NCBI GenBank assembly: GCA_047601145.1
Contig: JASGJW010000003.1
Location: 930,001 to 994,000, forward strand
From: UBA7672 sp047601145
GTDB lineage: Bacteria > Pseudomonadota > Alphaproteobacteria > Caulobacterales > Hyphomonadaceae
Length of the DNA stretch: 64,000 nucleotides
Direction: 5' to 3'
Positions 27,498 through 38,078 of this stretch are shown one piece after another; position 1 is the first letter of the stretch; every line of letters begins with the position of its first letter. A program made the translations under genes and the position numbers. Under the pieces are notes generated by a model. It saw only the letters and a program-made list of their open reading frames with translations, had not been told where the DNA came from and ran no database searches.

Positions 27498-27637
27498 ATC
27501 CGCTCCTGAAACCGTCAACAGGCGCGGCAATTTTGCCCGCTTGCGCCCGGCGCAATCATACGCCTCATATAAGCCCGCCACTGCGGAGGACGTAACCCCT
27601 GTCTGATCTGTCGCGTTCGTCCCCGCTTTCTCGTCTC

Positions 27638-28579
27638 ATGTCACGCATTCCCTGGGCCTACGCCGGCCGCAGGATTTTCGCGGCCATTCCCACCATGCTG
27701 GCGATCATCACGGTCGCCTTCTTCATGATGCGCGCCGCGCCGGGCAGCCCCTATTCCGTCGAGCGCAAGCTCACCCCCGCCGTCGAGGCGAACCTCAAGG
27801 CGCAGATGGGCCTCGATAAGCCGCTAGCCGACCAGTATTTCGAATATGTCGGCAAGGTCGTTCGGGGCGATCTCGGCCCCTCCATGCAGATCTATGACAA
27901 GTCGGTCTCGCAACTCCTGGCCGAGGGCCTCCCGGTCTCGCTCACCATCGGCGGCCTCGCCATCACGGTTGGTCTGTTCTTCGGGGTCATGCTCGGGGTC
28001 GTCGCCGCGATGCGCCAGAACTCCGCCGCCGACTATTCGGCGATGAGCGTCGCCATGATCGGCATCTCGATCCCGACCTTCGTCACCGGGCCACTCCTCT
28101 CCCTTGTATTCGGCGTCTGGCTCCACTGGTTCGCCGCTGGGGGCCTCGATCTCGGGCGGATGAACTTCAACAACATCTTCCTGCCAGTGGTCACCCTCGC
28201 CCTGCCGCAGATCGCCATCATCTCGCGCCTCATGCGCGCCTCGATGATCGAGATCCTGCGCTCCAACCACATCCGCACAGCCCGCGCGAAGGGCCTCAGC
28301 GAATTCCGCATCATGGTGCGACACGCCCTGCCCGCCGCGATCCTGCCCGTGGTCAGCTATCTTGGCCCGGCCGTCGTAGGCGTGATCACCGGCTCGGTCG
28401 TCATCGAGAGCGTCTTCGGCTTGCCAGGCGTCGGCTCCTCTTTCATCGAAGGCGCCGTCACCCGCGACTACACTCGCGTCATGGGCGCGGTGATCCTCTA
28501 TGGCGGCCTGATCATCGTGCTCAACCTGATCGCCGACATCTTCTACGCCATCCTCGATCCAAAGGTGCGGTTCGAATGA
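27638..28579 (+). CDS. oppB: Oligopeptide ABC transporter permease OppB
   Basis: A 313-residue inner-membrane subunit with six helices. The N-terminus (YAGRRIFAAIPTMLAIITVAFFMMRAAPGSPY) and the EAA loop with IRTARAKGLSEFRIMVRHALPAA are typical of OppB/DppB. It imports oligopeptides or similar solutes with the permease encoded next, whose ATG overlaps its stop (ATGA). GGAGG occurs about 50 bases upstream, so an earlier non-ATG start is conceivable. No OppD or OppF ATPase gene lies in the window, and the binding protein gene is 3.6 kb away. Confidence 0.93.
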   Translation: MSRIPWAYAGRRIFAAIPTMLAIITVAFFMMRAAPGSPYSVERKLTPAVEANLKAQMGLDKPLADQYFEYVGKVVRGDLGPSMQIYDKSVSQLLAEGLPVSLTIGGLAITVGLFFGVMLGVVAAMRQNSAADYSAMSVAMIGISIPTFVTGPLLSLVFGVWLHWFAAGGLDLGRMNFNNIFLPVVTLALPQIAIISRLMRASMIEILRSNHIRTARAKGLSEFRIMVRHALPAAILPVVSYLGPAVVGVITGSVVIESVFGLPGVGSSFIEGAVTRDYTRVMGAVILYGGLIIVLNLIADIFYAILDPKVRFE

Positions 28580-29478
28580 TCATGACCGCCGCTCCCGGCC
28601 AGAACGCCGACCTGATGAACCGTGCGGCCATCAAGGGCCGCTCGCTGTGGGACGACAGCCTCCGCCGCCTGCTCGCCAACAAGGCCGCTATGGCCGGCTT
28701 CATCGTGCTCGGCATCCTGGCGCTGATCGCACTCATCGGCCCGCTCGTCTGGCCGCACCCTTACGCGACGCAATACCAGGACAAGCTGCACATCGGCCCG
28801 ACGCTCGAAAACATGCACTGGCTCGGCACGGACATCTATGGCCGCGACATGGTCGCCCGCGTGATAACGGGCCTGCAGATCTCGCTCGCCGTCGGCCTCA
28901 TCGCCACGCTGGTTTCGCTCGCCATCGGCGTCACCTGGGGCGCCATCGCCGGTTTCGCCGGCGGCCGCGTCGACCAATTCATGATGCGCATAGTCGACGT
29001 GCTTTACGCTGTCCCCTTCATCTTCTTTGTTATTCTGGTCACGGTTGTCTTCGGCCGCTCGATCTTCCTGATCTTCCTTGCCATTGGCGCGGTCGAATGG
29101 ATGACGATGGCCCGCATCGTCCGCGGCCAGACTTTGATGCTGAAGCAGAAGGAGTTCGTGGAGGCGGCACGCGCCGCCGGCGTGAAGCCGGTCGGCCTCA
29201 TCGTCCGCCACATCCTGCCCAACCTGCTGGGCCCCGTGGCGGTCTACGTCACGCTCACCATGCCGGTGGTCATCCTGCAGGAGAGCTTCCTCTCCTTTAT
29301 CGGCCTCGGCGTGAACGAGCCGCTGACGTCACTCGGCCGCCTTATCTCGGAAGGTCAGCGCGAATTCTCCTATCCGTGGATGCTGCTTGTCCCCGCAGTG
29401 ACGATGGTGATCACGCTGTTCTCGCTGAACTTCATCGGCGACGGCCTGCGCGACGCCTTCGATCCCAAGGACCGTTAG
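28576..29478 (+). CDS. oppC: Oligopeptide ABC transporter permease OppC
   Basis: A 300-residue second permease subunit. Typical OppC features are the cytosolic leader with SLWDDSLRRLLANKAAMAG, the HWLGTDIYGRDMVARVI motif and the EAA loop VEAARAAGVKPVGLIVRHILPN. It pairs with OppB through an ATGA overlap. Its TAG is interlocked with the stop of the opposing gene (TTAG at 29475-29478), so the transcript cannot have its own terminator before running into antisense sequence. Confidence 0.93.
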   Translation: MIMTAAPGQNADLMNRAAIKGRSLWDDSLRRLLANKAAMAGFIVLGILALIALIGPLVWPHPYATQYQDKLHIGPTLENMHWLGTDIYGRDMVARVITGLQISLAVGLIATLVSLAIGVTWGAIAGFAGGRVDQFMMRIVDVLYAVPFIFFVILVTVVFGRSIFLIFLAIGAVEWMTMARIVRGQTLMLKQKEFVEAARAAGVKPVGLIVRHILPNLLGPVAVYVTLTMPVVILQESFLSFIGLGVNEPLTSLGRLISEGQREFSYPWMLLVPAVTMVITLFSLNFIGDGLRDAFDPKDR

Positions 29479-30020
29479 GCCGGGCACTTCGCCCGCGCTT
29501 CGCGCGCCATCTTCTCCACCAGCGGCCGTTTCGACAGGTCAAACGTCGCGCTTGCGAGCACCTTGCCGGACTTGTCGACGAGATCGGCTACGACCTCGTT
29601 CGGCCAGGCCTCCTTCAGCCGTGCGATCAGCTTTGCCGAGCCATCCCTGGAATTGTCGCCCGGCCAAGTGATCGGAGCGCCACCCGCGTTCACGCGCACA
29701 CTCACGCTCGACAGGGGAGGAGGCGGTTTGCGCTCGCTCTCCGAGAAACGCGAGATCAGCACCTCGACCTGCAAAGGCGGTCCAAGCACACGATCGGTCG
29801 ACATCGTGAAGTCGATCAACAGCCCGGGCCTTGCGAAGTTGTCGCTCTCCTGCCCGACGCCCTCGCGCCGCTCCACGGCCCAGCTGATCGCTGTTGCGCC
29901 CCGCGCATCCACCGAGGCAATCACCTCGCCAATGTCGCCGCTGACGCTTTCCTCGCACACCTGCGCCATCGCTGGCGCAGCGCTGATCGCGGCAGTCAGG
30001 AAAAGGAAGGAGAAGCGCAT
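29475..30020 (-). CDS. Secreted hypothetical protein
   Basis: A 181-residue product with a signal peptide ending near AMAQ (residue 19) and a mature soluble domain without recognisable motifs; it has single cysteines near both ends of the mature part (QVCEES and AKCPA), which could form a disulfide. The start at ATG 30020 gives the clean signal peptide. It is the last gene of the five-gene minus-strand block and converges on oppC with interlocked stops. Function unknown; probably periplasmic. Confidence 0.7.
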   Translation of the reverse strand: MRFSFLFLTAAISAAPAMAQVCEESVSGDIGEVIASVDARGATAISWAVERREGVGQESDNFARPGLLIDFTMSTDRVLGPPLQVEVLISRFSESERKPPPPLSSVSVRVNAGGAPITWPGDNSRDGSAKLIARLKEAWPNEVVADLVDKSGKVLASATFDLSKRPLVEKMAREARAKCPA

Positions 30021-30090
30021 GGCAATCCTCGTCCTCGAGGATCGCGCCACACGCCTGCCCCGTCCATAGCCCGCGTGCAGCTCACCTGCG

Positions 30091-30441
30091 CTAGGGAATC
30101 TTCGGCGTATCGCCGTTCATCTCCACCACGCCCATGCGGTTGCCGCACGGGTCAGTGAAAAGTCCCAGCACAACCACGCCCTTCACCTCGAAGCGGGGCG
30201 CAACCACCTTGCCGCCCTGCGTAACCACCTTCTCCAGCGTCGCCTTCACATCCGGCACGCCGAGATAGATCATCCGCTCAGAAGGATCGGTCCGCAGGAC
30301 GCCATTGAGCATCGGCCCCGAAACCGGGACAGACAGCATCCCGCCCGGCCCCACCTTCCAGTCGAACACCGCCTCATAGAACTCCTTCTGGTTGGCGAAG
30401 TCCGGTCCCGCGATATCGAAAAAAACAATCGGTGCAGTCAT
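30091..30441 (-). CDS. VOC (glyoxalase/bleomycin-resistance) family protein
   Basis: A 116-residue single vicinal-oxygen-chelate domain. It starts with IVFFDIAGPDFANQKEFYEAVFDWKV, the usual beta-alpha opening with FYxxxFxW, and ends with LFTDPCGNRMGVVE, where D-P-x-GN and a terminal Glu are standard. Dimeric VOC proteins bind a metal and act as isomerases, dioxygenases or binding proteins; the substrate here is unknown. It follows the DUF4199 gene by 9 bases on the same strand. Confidence 0.88.
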   Translation of the reverse strand: MTAPIVFFDIAGPDFANQKEFYEAVFDWKVGPGGMLSVPVSGPMLNGVLRTDPSERMIYLGVPDVKATLEKVVTQGGKVVAPRFEVKGVVVLGLFTDPCGNRMGVVEMNGDTPKIP

Positions 30442-30450
30442 ATCAGCCTC

Positions 30451-30984
30451 CTAGCTAGCGGGCCGCGCCGGCAGGAACCGGCTATTGCGCAACAACAGCG
30501 CCGATATCAGTGAAATGAGAAGCCCCACCGGGAAAATCTCGACGAAGAAGCTGATCGACATCCGGTAGAGCGGATTGGCGTAATTCGCCTTCATCTGTTC
30601 TGTCTGCGCGATGACGTCCGCTAGGTCCGCACCTGTCTTTCCGCTTGCCTTTGCCTTCTCGATGGCGCCGTCGAAATAGCCGTCCATCATCCCCGGACCT
30701 GCCTGGGCCATCACGAGCTCCCAGGCGAGCGCGTAGAACAGGCTTGCGATCACACTGATGCCCAGGCCGATCCCGAAGGCGGGCAGGAACTTGATAACGC
30801 CGCCCAGCGTCTTGTCCCGATACTGCTTCACCGCGATGAAGATCGTGCTGAACGCCACGACCATGACCGAATAGCCGATCAGCTCGCCATATTCCGCCGG
30901 CACGGACGTCTGGAAGCCGAACACCATGGGCACGCCGACAATCAATCCGCCGATGACGCCATAGATCAAAATCAACCGGAGCAT
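30451..30984 (-). CDS. DUF4199 family membrane protein
   Basis: A 177-residue protein with four predicted helices: RLILIYGVIGGLIVGVPMVF, IGYSVMVVAFSTIFIAV, FGIGLGISVIASLFYAL and FFVEIFPVGLLISLISALLL. A soluble loop with KAKASGKTGADL lies between helices 3 and 4. This layout fits DUF4199, a family of unknown function. ATG 30984 follows GGGAGGG. It lies 115 bases downstream of a membrane-anchored LuxR-type regulator gene on the same strand, a pairing that suggests a shared membrane signalling or stress role. Confidence 0.8.
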   Translation of the reverse strand: MLRLILIYGVIGGLIVGVPMVFGFQTSVPAEYGELIGYSVMVVAFSTIFIAVKQYRDKTLGGVIKFLPAFGIGLGISVIASLFYALAWELVMAQAGPGMMDGYFDGAIEKAKASGKTGADLADVIAQTEQMKANYANPLYRMSISFFVEIFPVGLLISLISALLLRNSRFLPARPAS

Positions 30985-31099
30985 GCCTGAACCCTCCCTG
31001 CGCTCGCGACGCCAACCTGCGTCTCGAACGCCCTCAGCCGCAATCGCCCGAAAGGGTGATCTTCGTGAAATCACCTAGAATCCAGAGCGTTACACGACG

Positions 31100-31513
31100 T
31101 TACTTGATGATGCCGAGCTCGCGCGCTCGGAGGACCGCCTCTGTGCGGCGCTTCGCGTCGAGCTTTTCGTAGAGCCTGGCGATGTGCGTCTTCACCGTGT
31201 TGGGCGAAACGTTGAGCCGGCCGGCAATGCCCTTGTTCGATTCCCCTGCCGCCAGCAGCTCGAGGACTTCCTTCTCACGTTCGCTGATGCCCAGTGTCTT
31301 CTGCGCAGCCGTGTTCGGTTCGAAGGCTGCGGCCGCCGGGCGCCTGAACAGCGACACGCCCAGCCAAACTCCGAGCCCGAGGAAGCACAGCGCCAGGATG
31401 AGCAGGTAGATCTCACCGGGGTAGCTCCAGGCCAGAATACGATACTGCAGCCACTGCAAAACGACGGCGACGCCAGCCAGGATCGCCCCGAAGATCAGGA
31501 TGGTCCGCCACAT
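31100..31513 (-). CDS. Membrane-anchored LuxR-type transcriptional regulator
   Basis: A 137-residue protein that joins two N-terminal membrane helices (about 4-28 and 34-56) to a C-terminal LuxR/GerE helix-turn-helix (about 75-135: LGISEREKEVLELLAAGESNKGIA and VSPNTVKTHIARLYEKL). There is no receiver or autoinducer domain, so the membrane part itself may sense the signal or tether the DNA-binding domain. It lies upstream of the DUF4199 gene and just downstream of a secreted-protein gene. Confidence 0.88.
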   Translation of the reverse strand: MWRTILIFGAILAGVAVVLQWLQYRILAWSYPGEIYLLILALCFLGLGVWLGVSLFRRPAAAAFEPNTAAQKTLGISEREKEVLELLAAGESNKGIAGRLNVSPNTVKTHIARLYEKLDAKRRTEAVLRARELGIIK

Positions 31514-31523
31514 CCTGCCTGCC

Positions 31524-32009
31524 CTAGTTCACCCGCTCGACACGCACTGCCTTGCCGCCATTCAGCGACAGCAGGAAGCTGCCGAACGACGCCTTGCGGA
31601 TTTCCGCCGTCCACGGGGCCTCGCCGATATTGCGCAGCATAGTCGTGTCGATCTGCTTCCAGATCTGGCCGTTCTCCATCGTGAAGCGCAGCTTGCCGTC
31701 CGTCGAACGCGACATCGACTTCACGGCAAGGCTGACCTTGTCCGGCTCGGACGGCGCCGCCTGTTTCGGCGTCTTGGGCGTCTCTGCCGTAACCACAGGC
31801 GCCGTCAGTGGCGAGGCCTTCGCCGCAGGCGCCCCGAACTGCGACTCGCCCGCCTTCTTCAGCTCGGGCACCAGCGCGTCGAAGCAGCTGTGCCGCTGGC
31901 CCGCGTCCGCCATCTGCGCGCAGGCATAGACCTTCCTGTGGAGGGCCTCCTGGGCGACCGCAGGCGTCGCGATTATGGGAACAACAGCCGCGAAGATGAA
32001 CACACGCAT
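31524..32009 (-). CDS. Secreted hypothetical protein with conserved Cys pair
   Basis: A 161-residue product with a signal peptide ending near AVAQ (residue 20). The mature start YACAQMADAGQRHSCFDAL resembles a recurring alphaproteobacterial family of unknown function, in which two cysteines about 13 residues apart precede a Tyr/Phe-Asp; a Pro/Lys-rich linker leads to a C-terminal beta-rich part (MENGQIWKQIDTT, then ASFGSFLLSLNGGKAVRVERV). It is the first gene of the five-gene minus-strand block between oppC and oppA. Confidence 0.75.
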   Translation of the reverse strand: MRVFIFAAVVPIIATPAVAQEALHRKVYACAQMADAGQRHSCFDALVPELKKAGESQFGAPAAKASPLTAPVVTAETPKTPKQAAPSEPDKVSLAVKSMSRSTDGKLRFTMENGQIWKQIDTTMLRNIGEAPWTAEIRKASFGSFLLSLNGGKAVRVERVN

Positions 32010-32142
32010 GGTCCGTCCTGCCCAACTTTATATGAGGCCGCGCAAGGGCCTTTCATTTCGTTGCACTCTGACGCTAGTTTCCCGCGAGGAAAAGCCGTGT
32101 GCTGTTGGTGAACGTGCCGGCCCGCCGATGAAGGAGCACTGA

Positions 32143-33741
32143 ATGGGTTCGAAATCCCGGATTTTCGCCGGAGCGCTTGCGGCCGTAATGCTGCTGGCCG
32201 CCTGCGGCGGAGACAGCTCCACCGGCGTGGACCGCTTCCGCCGGGGCATCGGGGCGGACCCGAAGTCGCTTGATCCCCAGATGGTTGAGGGAACATGGGC
32301 CAATGACATCATCGGGGATATGTTCATCGGCCTGTTCACCGAGGATGCAGCCTCCAAACCCGTCCCGGGCGTGGCCGAAAGCTGGACCGTCTCGGAAGAC
32401 CAGCTGACCTGGACGTTCAAGCTCAAGCCCATGAACTGGTCGGACGGCGAGCCCGTCACCGCTGACGATTTCGTGTTCTCTTTCCAGCGCCTGTTCGACC
32501 CGAAGACGGTCGGCGTCGCCTACGCCTCGATCCAGTACGGCATCAAGAACGGCCGCGCGGTGAACGCCGGCGAACTTCCGGTCGACCAGGTCGGCGTCAA
32601 GGCCGTCGACGACCACACGCTGGAGATTCACCTCGAATACCCGATGCCCTACCTGCCGGGCGTCTTGAAGCACTACACGGCATTCCCACTGCCCCGTCAC
32701 ACTGTCGAGAAGTTCGGAAACACCTGGACGCGTCCGGAGAACATTGTCGTCAACGGCCCCTATAAGGTTGCCGAGTGGAAGAAGGGCGACTTCATCCTTT
32801 CCAAGGCGAACGCCTCCTTCGAGGGCTCCGACAAGCTCTGCTTTGGCGAAGTCGTCTACTTCCCGGTCCAGAACCATGACCAGATGGTCAAGCGCGCCAT
32901 GGCCGGCGAGATCGACATGAACAACTCCTTTCCCACCGGACAGCTTGAAGAGACCAAGAAGAACCTGCCCGGCTGGCCGCGCATTTCGCCGATGATGGCG
33001 ACCACCTACGTCGTGACCAACACCAAGAAAGAGCCCTTCACCGACGCTCGCGTCCGCAAGGCCCTCGCGATGGCGATGGACCGCGAATACATCACGGACT
33101 CGATCCTGCGTGGCGGCCAGATCCCGTCCTACAACTTCGTGCCGATGGGCATGAACGACTACACGCCGGCGGAGTTCTCGTGGAAGTCCACGCCGCGCCC
33201 TGAACGTCTCAAGCAGGCCGCCGCCCTGCTCCAGCAAGCCGGCTACGGCCCGTCGAAACCGCTGAAGTTCGAATATCTCTACCGCTCCACGGGTGACAAT
33301 CCGCGTATCGCGCCCGTCATCCAGCAGAACTTCAAGGACATCGCTCCCTGGGTGCAGGCGGAGATCCGCCAGGTCGAGACGCAGGCGCTCTACGACGCTC
33401 TCAAGACCAAGGACTATTCAATCGCCGACACCGGCTGGGTCGCTGACTTCAACGACGCCTATAACTTCCTCTACCTGCTGGATTCGCGCACCGGCCCGAT
33501 GAACTACGGCGATTACGCCAACCCGGCCTATGACGCCCTGCTCGACCAGTCATCGCTCGAGCGCGACACGGCCAAGCGCGCCGCCATCCTCAAGCAGGCC
33601 GAAACGCTCATGCTTGAAGACACGGCCGTCCTGCCCATGCTCACCCGCGTCACGCAGGACATCGTCTCGCCGAAGATTACCGGCTACGCCGACAATGCCG
33701 AGGACATCCACCGCACGCGTTACATGTGCCGGGAGAAGTAG
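32143..33741 (+). CDS. oppA: Oligopeptide-binding lipoprotein OppA
   Basis: A 532-residue extracytoplasmic binding protein of the SBP_bac_5 family. The N-terminus carries a lipobox LLAAC (Cys21), so it is a lipoprotein. Family motifs are RGIGADPKSLDPQ, AESWTVSEDQLTWTFKLKP, WSDGEPVTADDFVFSFQRL and NGPYKVAEW. It should deliver peptides to the OppBC permeases encoded at 27638-29478. The two parts of this transporter are separated by five genes on the other strand, which is unusual. It ends three bases from the convergent DUF1499 gene. Confidence 0.93.
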   Translation: MGSKSRIFAGALAAVMLLAACGGDSSTGVDRFRRGIGADPKSLDPQMVEGTWANDIIGDMFIGLFTEDAASKPVPGVAESWTVSEDQLTWTFKLKPMNWSDGEPVTADDFVFSFQRLFDPKTVGVAYASIQYGIKNGRAVNAGELPVDQVGVKAVDDHTLEIHLEYPMPYLPGVLKHYTAFPLPRHTVEKFGNTWTRPENIVVNGPYKVAEWKKGDFILSKANASFEGSDKLCFGEVVYFPVQNHDQMVKRAMAGEIDMNNSFPTGQLEETKKNLPGWPRISPMMATTYVVTNTKKEPFTDARVRKALAMAMDREYITDSILRGGQIPSYNFVPMGMNDYTPAEFSWKSTPRPERLKQAAALLQQAGYGPSKPLKFEYLYRSTGDNPRIAPVIQQNFKDIAPWVQAEIRQVETQALYDALKTKDYSIADTGWVADFNDAYNFLYLLDSRTGPMNYGDYANPAYDALLDQSSLERDTAKRAAILKQAETLMLEDTAVLPMLTRVTQDIVSPKITGYADNAEDIHRTRYMCREK

Positions 33742-33744
33742 GGG

Positions 33745-34577
33745 CTAGCGCAATTCCAGGCTGATCTCGTTTCGCAGCTGTCTCAGCTGCGAAGCGCTTT
33801 CGCCCATGTCGCGGTCGGCTGTGCGGCTTGTCGCGCGCAAGTCGATGCGTGAACCCTGATTGCCGTTGGGAACAGCACGCACGGCCACGTCATAGACGAG
33901 CCCATACCAGGGTTCGTGATAGACGGCTTCCATGGCGCCATCGTCCGCCGCGCTCTCCACCGTGACGTCCCAGCCGAGCCGCTTCGCCGCTCGCGCCGCC
34001 GCAGCCGTCGCCTCGGCCACGCCCTGCTTCACGAACAGCGGCTCAAGATCGTCATAGACCTTCGCCTGCGCCGCCGCGTAGGTCATGCCCGACCATTGCC
34101 CCTCGCCATCGGGGATCACCGCGTCGTCGCGCACGCGGATGGAGCCTGCGTCCTCGCGCGCCTTCAGTGTCTTTTCGGTGAACGCCAGCGGATGGCCCCA
34201 GTCCGTCTGCACGTCGTTGATCGGCGGCATGTCATGCTTGATGACGTTCTCGGCGTAGAGCGTCCCCACACCGACACCACCCGCCACCATCACCAGCACC
34301 GCCACGATCCCGGCGCGGTGCTTCTTGCCCATCAGCGCCATCCCAAGCCCGGCCAGCGAAATCACGACAGCCGCGCCGAGCACGTACATCGCAATGCCCG
34401 ATAGCTCGAAGCGCACAAAATCGCGGCTCACCAGCCCAGTCTTGAGAAGCACCGGCCCGGCGACCAGCAGTAGTCCACCGATCGCCAGCAGCCCGACGCT
34501 GAGCGCCAGCACGGCGACACGGCCCTTGCCCGTTCCGGCTGAGCCGTCCTGCTTCGCGCCCGCGCCGTCGGCGTTCG

Positions 34578-34581
<4 letters not shown>
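33745..34581 (-). CDS. DUF1499 domain membrane protein
   Basis: A 278-residue protein with three N-terminal membrane helices (about 21-43, 60-82, 88-107) and a periplasmic DUF1499 domain marked by MPPINDVQTDW and later VYHEPWYGLVYDVAVRA and RIDLRATSR. The function of DUF1499 is unknown. Its ATG overlaps the stop of the acyl-CoA ligase gene upstream (ATGA), so the two are probably translated from one message. Confidence 0.87.
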
Positions 34582-36323
<1,742 letters not shown>

Positions 36324-36583
36324 CGACCGCCTCCCGTATGCGCCTGCTTATGCGCTATTGGCGGTACTCTTAGACGCCGTCACGTAGGGCTGCAATTCTT
36401 TCGGGGGTCAGAACCGCACCAACCGCCGGTGTAACGCCTGTTTCTGCTCCAGTTTTCGCAGCGACACGGGTGCAGCAGCGGCCATATCCGCCCTGTCTGA
36501 TCCACAGCAACCGCATCAACGCCATCGCCTTTCCCGCGGAACCGGGCATAACCATCCCCCGCGCCCGGAGCCTCGACCCATCC

Positions 36584-37561
36584 ATGCGTCATCTTCTCGC
36601 CGCCTCCCTCCTCGCCCTCGGCGCCTGCAGCGGCCCAAACGACACCAACGCCACGGCTTCGACGGACGCCGTACCCGCCGCCCGCGAGGCGTCAGCGCCA
36701 GACCCGATGACCACCGTCCGCGTAATTGGGGAGAACCCGCCCCTCTCCGGCCGCCTCGACTGCTTGCGCAAGACAGGCGGCGTCCTGCTGATCGGCCATC
36801 GCGGCGGCCCCACCCGCGACTACCCGGAAAATGCCATCGAGACTTTCCAGCGCACCTACGACGCTGGCACCCACGCCATGGAAACCGACATCTCCGAAAC
36901 GAAGGACGGCGTCCTCATCCTGATGCACGACGACGACCTGGCCCGGACCACCACTGGGGTAGGCCTCGTCTCCGACCACACCCTGGCTGAAGTCCAGGCC
37001 GCAAAGCTCAAGACCTCTAGCAAGACCACCAGCTTTGCCCCGCCCACGCTAGAGGCCGCCCTCGCCTGGGCGATGAAGAACAACGCCGTTCTCGAGCTCG
37101 ACAAGAAAAAGTCCGCCGAGTGGGCCCCCATCATCGCAGCCGTCCGTACCGCGAAGGCCGAGAACAATGTTTTCCTCGTTACCTACACCGACGATCAGGC
37201 GGCCGAGGTCCACACGCTTGCCCCCGACCTGATGATCACCGCAACGGTGACCGATCCGGCCCACCTCGAAGCCCTGGTCGCGAGCGGCGTCCGGACCGAT
37301 CACCTCATCGCCTGGACCGGCGTCACCAAGCCAGACCCGGCGCTCTGGAACGCCCTCGCCGAGCACGGCATCGAATCCGCCTTTGGCACCCTCGGCCCCC
37401 GCGCCACCTCCCTCGACACCCGCTACTGGGACGATGGCGACGGGTCCGAGTACAACGAGCTCGTCTCCGGCGGCCTTGCGATTCTGGTCACCGACATCAC
37501 CGACAAGACCGCCCGCCAGCTTGCCGGGCTGCGGCAAAAGTCGGCCGCGTGTGGTCTCTGA
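36584..37561 (+). CDS. Glycerophosphodiester phosphodiesterase-like lipoprotein
   Basis: A 325-residue GDPD-family TIM barrel. ATG 36584 gives a signal peptide with lipobox LGAC (Cys15). The catalytic core has GHRGGPTRDYPENAIETF (His-Arg and Glu-Asn), then ETDISETKDGVLILMHDDDLARTTTG with the metal-binding Glu-Thr-Asp and the second His. Such enzymes release glycerol phosphate from deacylated phospholipids; this one would work at the outer membrane or periplasm. It is divergent from the acyl-CoA ligase gene over 260 bases. GGAG lies rather far (14 bases) before the ATG. Confidence 0.9.
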   Translation: MRHLLAASLLALGACSGPNDTNATASTDAVPAAREASAPDPMTTVRVIGENPPLSGRLDCLRKTGGVLLIGHRGGPTRDYPENAIETFQRTYDAGTHAMETDISETKDGVLILMHDDDLARTTTGVGLVSDHTLAEVQAAKLKTSSKTTSFAPPTLEAALAWAMKNNAVLELDKKKSAEWAPIIAAVRTAKAENNVFLVTYTDDQAAEVHTLAPDLMITATVTDPAHLEALVASGVRTDHLIAWTGVTKPDPALWNALAEHGIESAFGTLGPRATSLDTRYWDDGDGSEYNELVSGGLAILVTDITDKTARQLAGLRQKSAACGL

Positions 37562-38078
37562 CAGCAGACTGCAATGAATTGAACTCACCTGCTGCAACGC
37601 AACAAATCTAAAGTCTCGTGTCATGAGAGAATGGGCGTTCCGCAACGTCGCCCTAATTTGCGTGAAACCGTCCGGATTTCGCTCGCAGGGCGGTGACATC
37701 GCCCCTGTAAGTGCTGCGGCGCCGCGACGCTTGGCGCCAACATTTCACTCGACGCTATAGGCCTCGGCTGAGTAATTGGGCAGCGCTGCGAACAACTTCC
37801 ACGGGGGGTGCTAAGTGGCGCGGCGAGGAGTAGATTCGTTGTTAACAAGGGTTCGCCGGGCAACCGAAATGGACGAGCCCGGTCGCCAGCTTTCGCCGGT
37901 GTTACGAATCGTGATGCAGCCGATGGGTTTTCAGGGGCGCCGTCTTGGCACAAGTCCTGCTGAAGGAATGAAGTTTTCGTAGGGCGGCGCATCGCGTCGC
38001 CTTTGTGGGATTCGGAGCGCGGCCTGGAGAGCCGACCCGGATCTGAGGTTTGGGCGGGTAGTAGTGGGAATATCTGAG
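37562..38078. other. Long intergenic region upstream of pckG
   Basis: About 517 bases without a convincing gene; open frames here on the minus strand run into pckG and look spurious. It holds two perfect 10-bp palindromes, TTGGCGCCAA at 37731-37740 and TTGTTAACAA at 37839-37848, and a sigma-54-like sequence at 37946-37961. This is the longest gene-free stretch in the window and probably carries the regulation of gluconeogenesis, or an unseen small RNA. Confidence 0.5.
37946..37961 (+). promoter_or_regulatory. Sigma-54-like promoter sequence
   Basis: TGGCAC, five bases, then CTGCT matches the -24/-12 consensus TGGCAC-N5-TTGCW in all but one position, with GG and GC at the correct distance. 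It points toward pckG, whose start lies about 105 bases beyond the predicted start site. A near match is expected by chance about twice in 64 kb on two strands, so position in a regulatory region is the main support. Confidence 0.35.
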
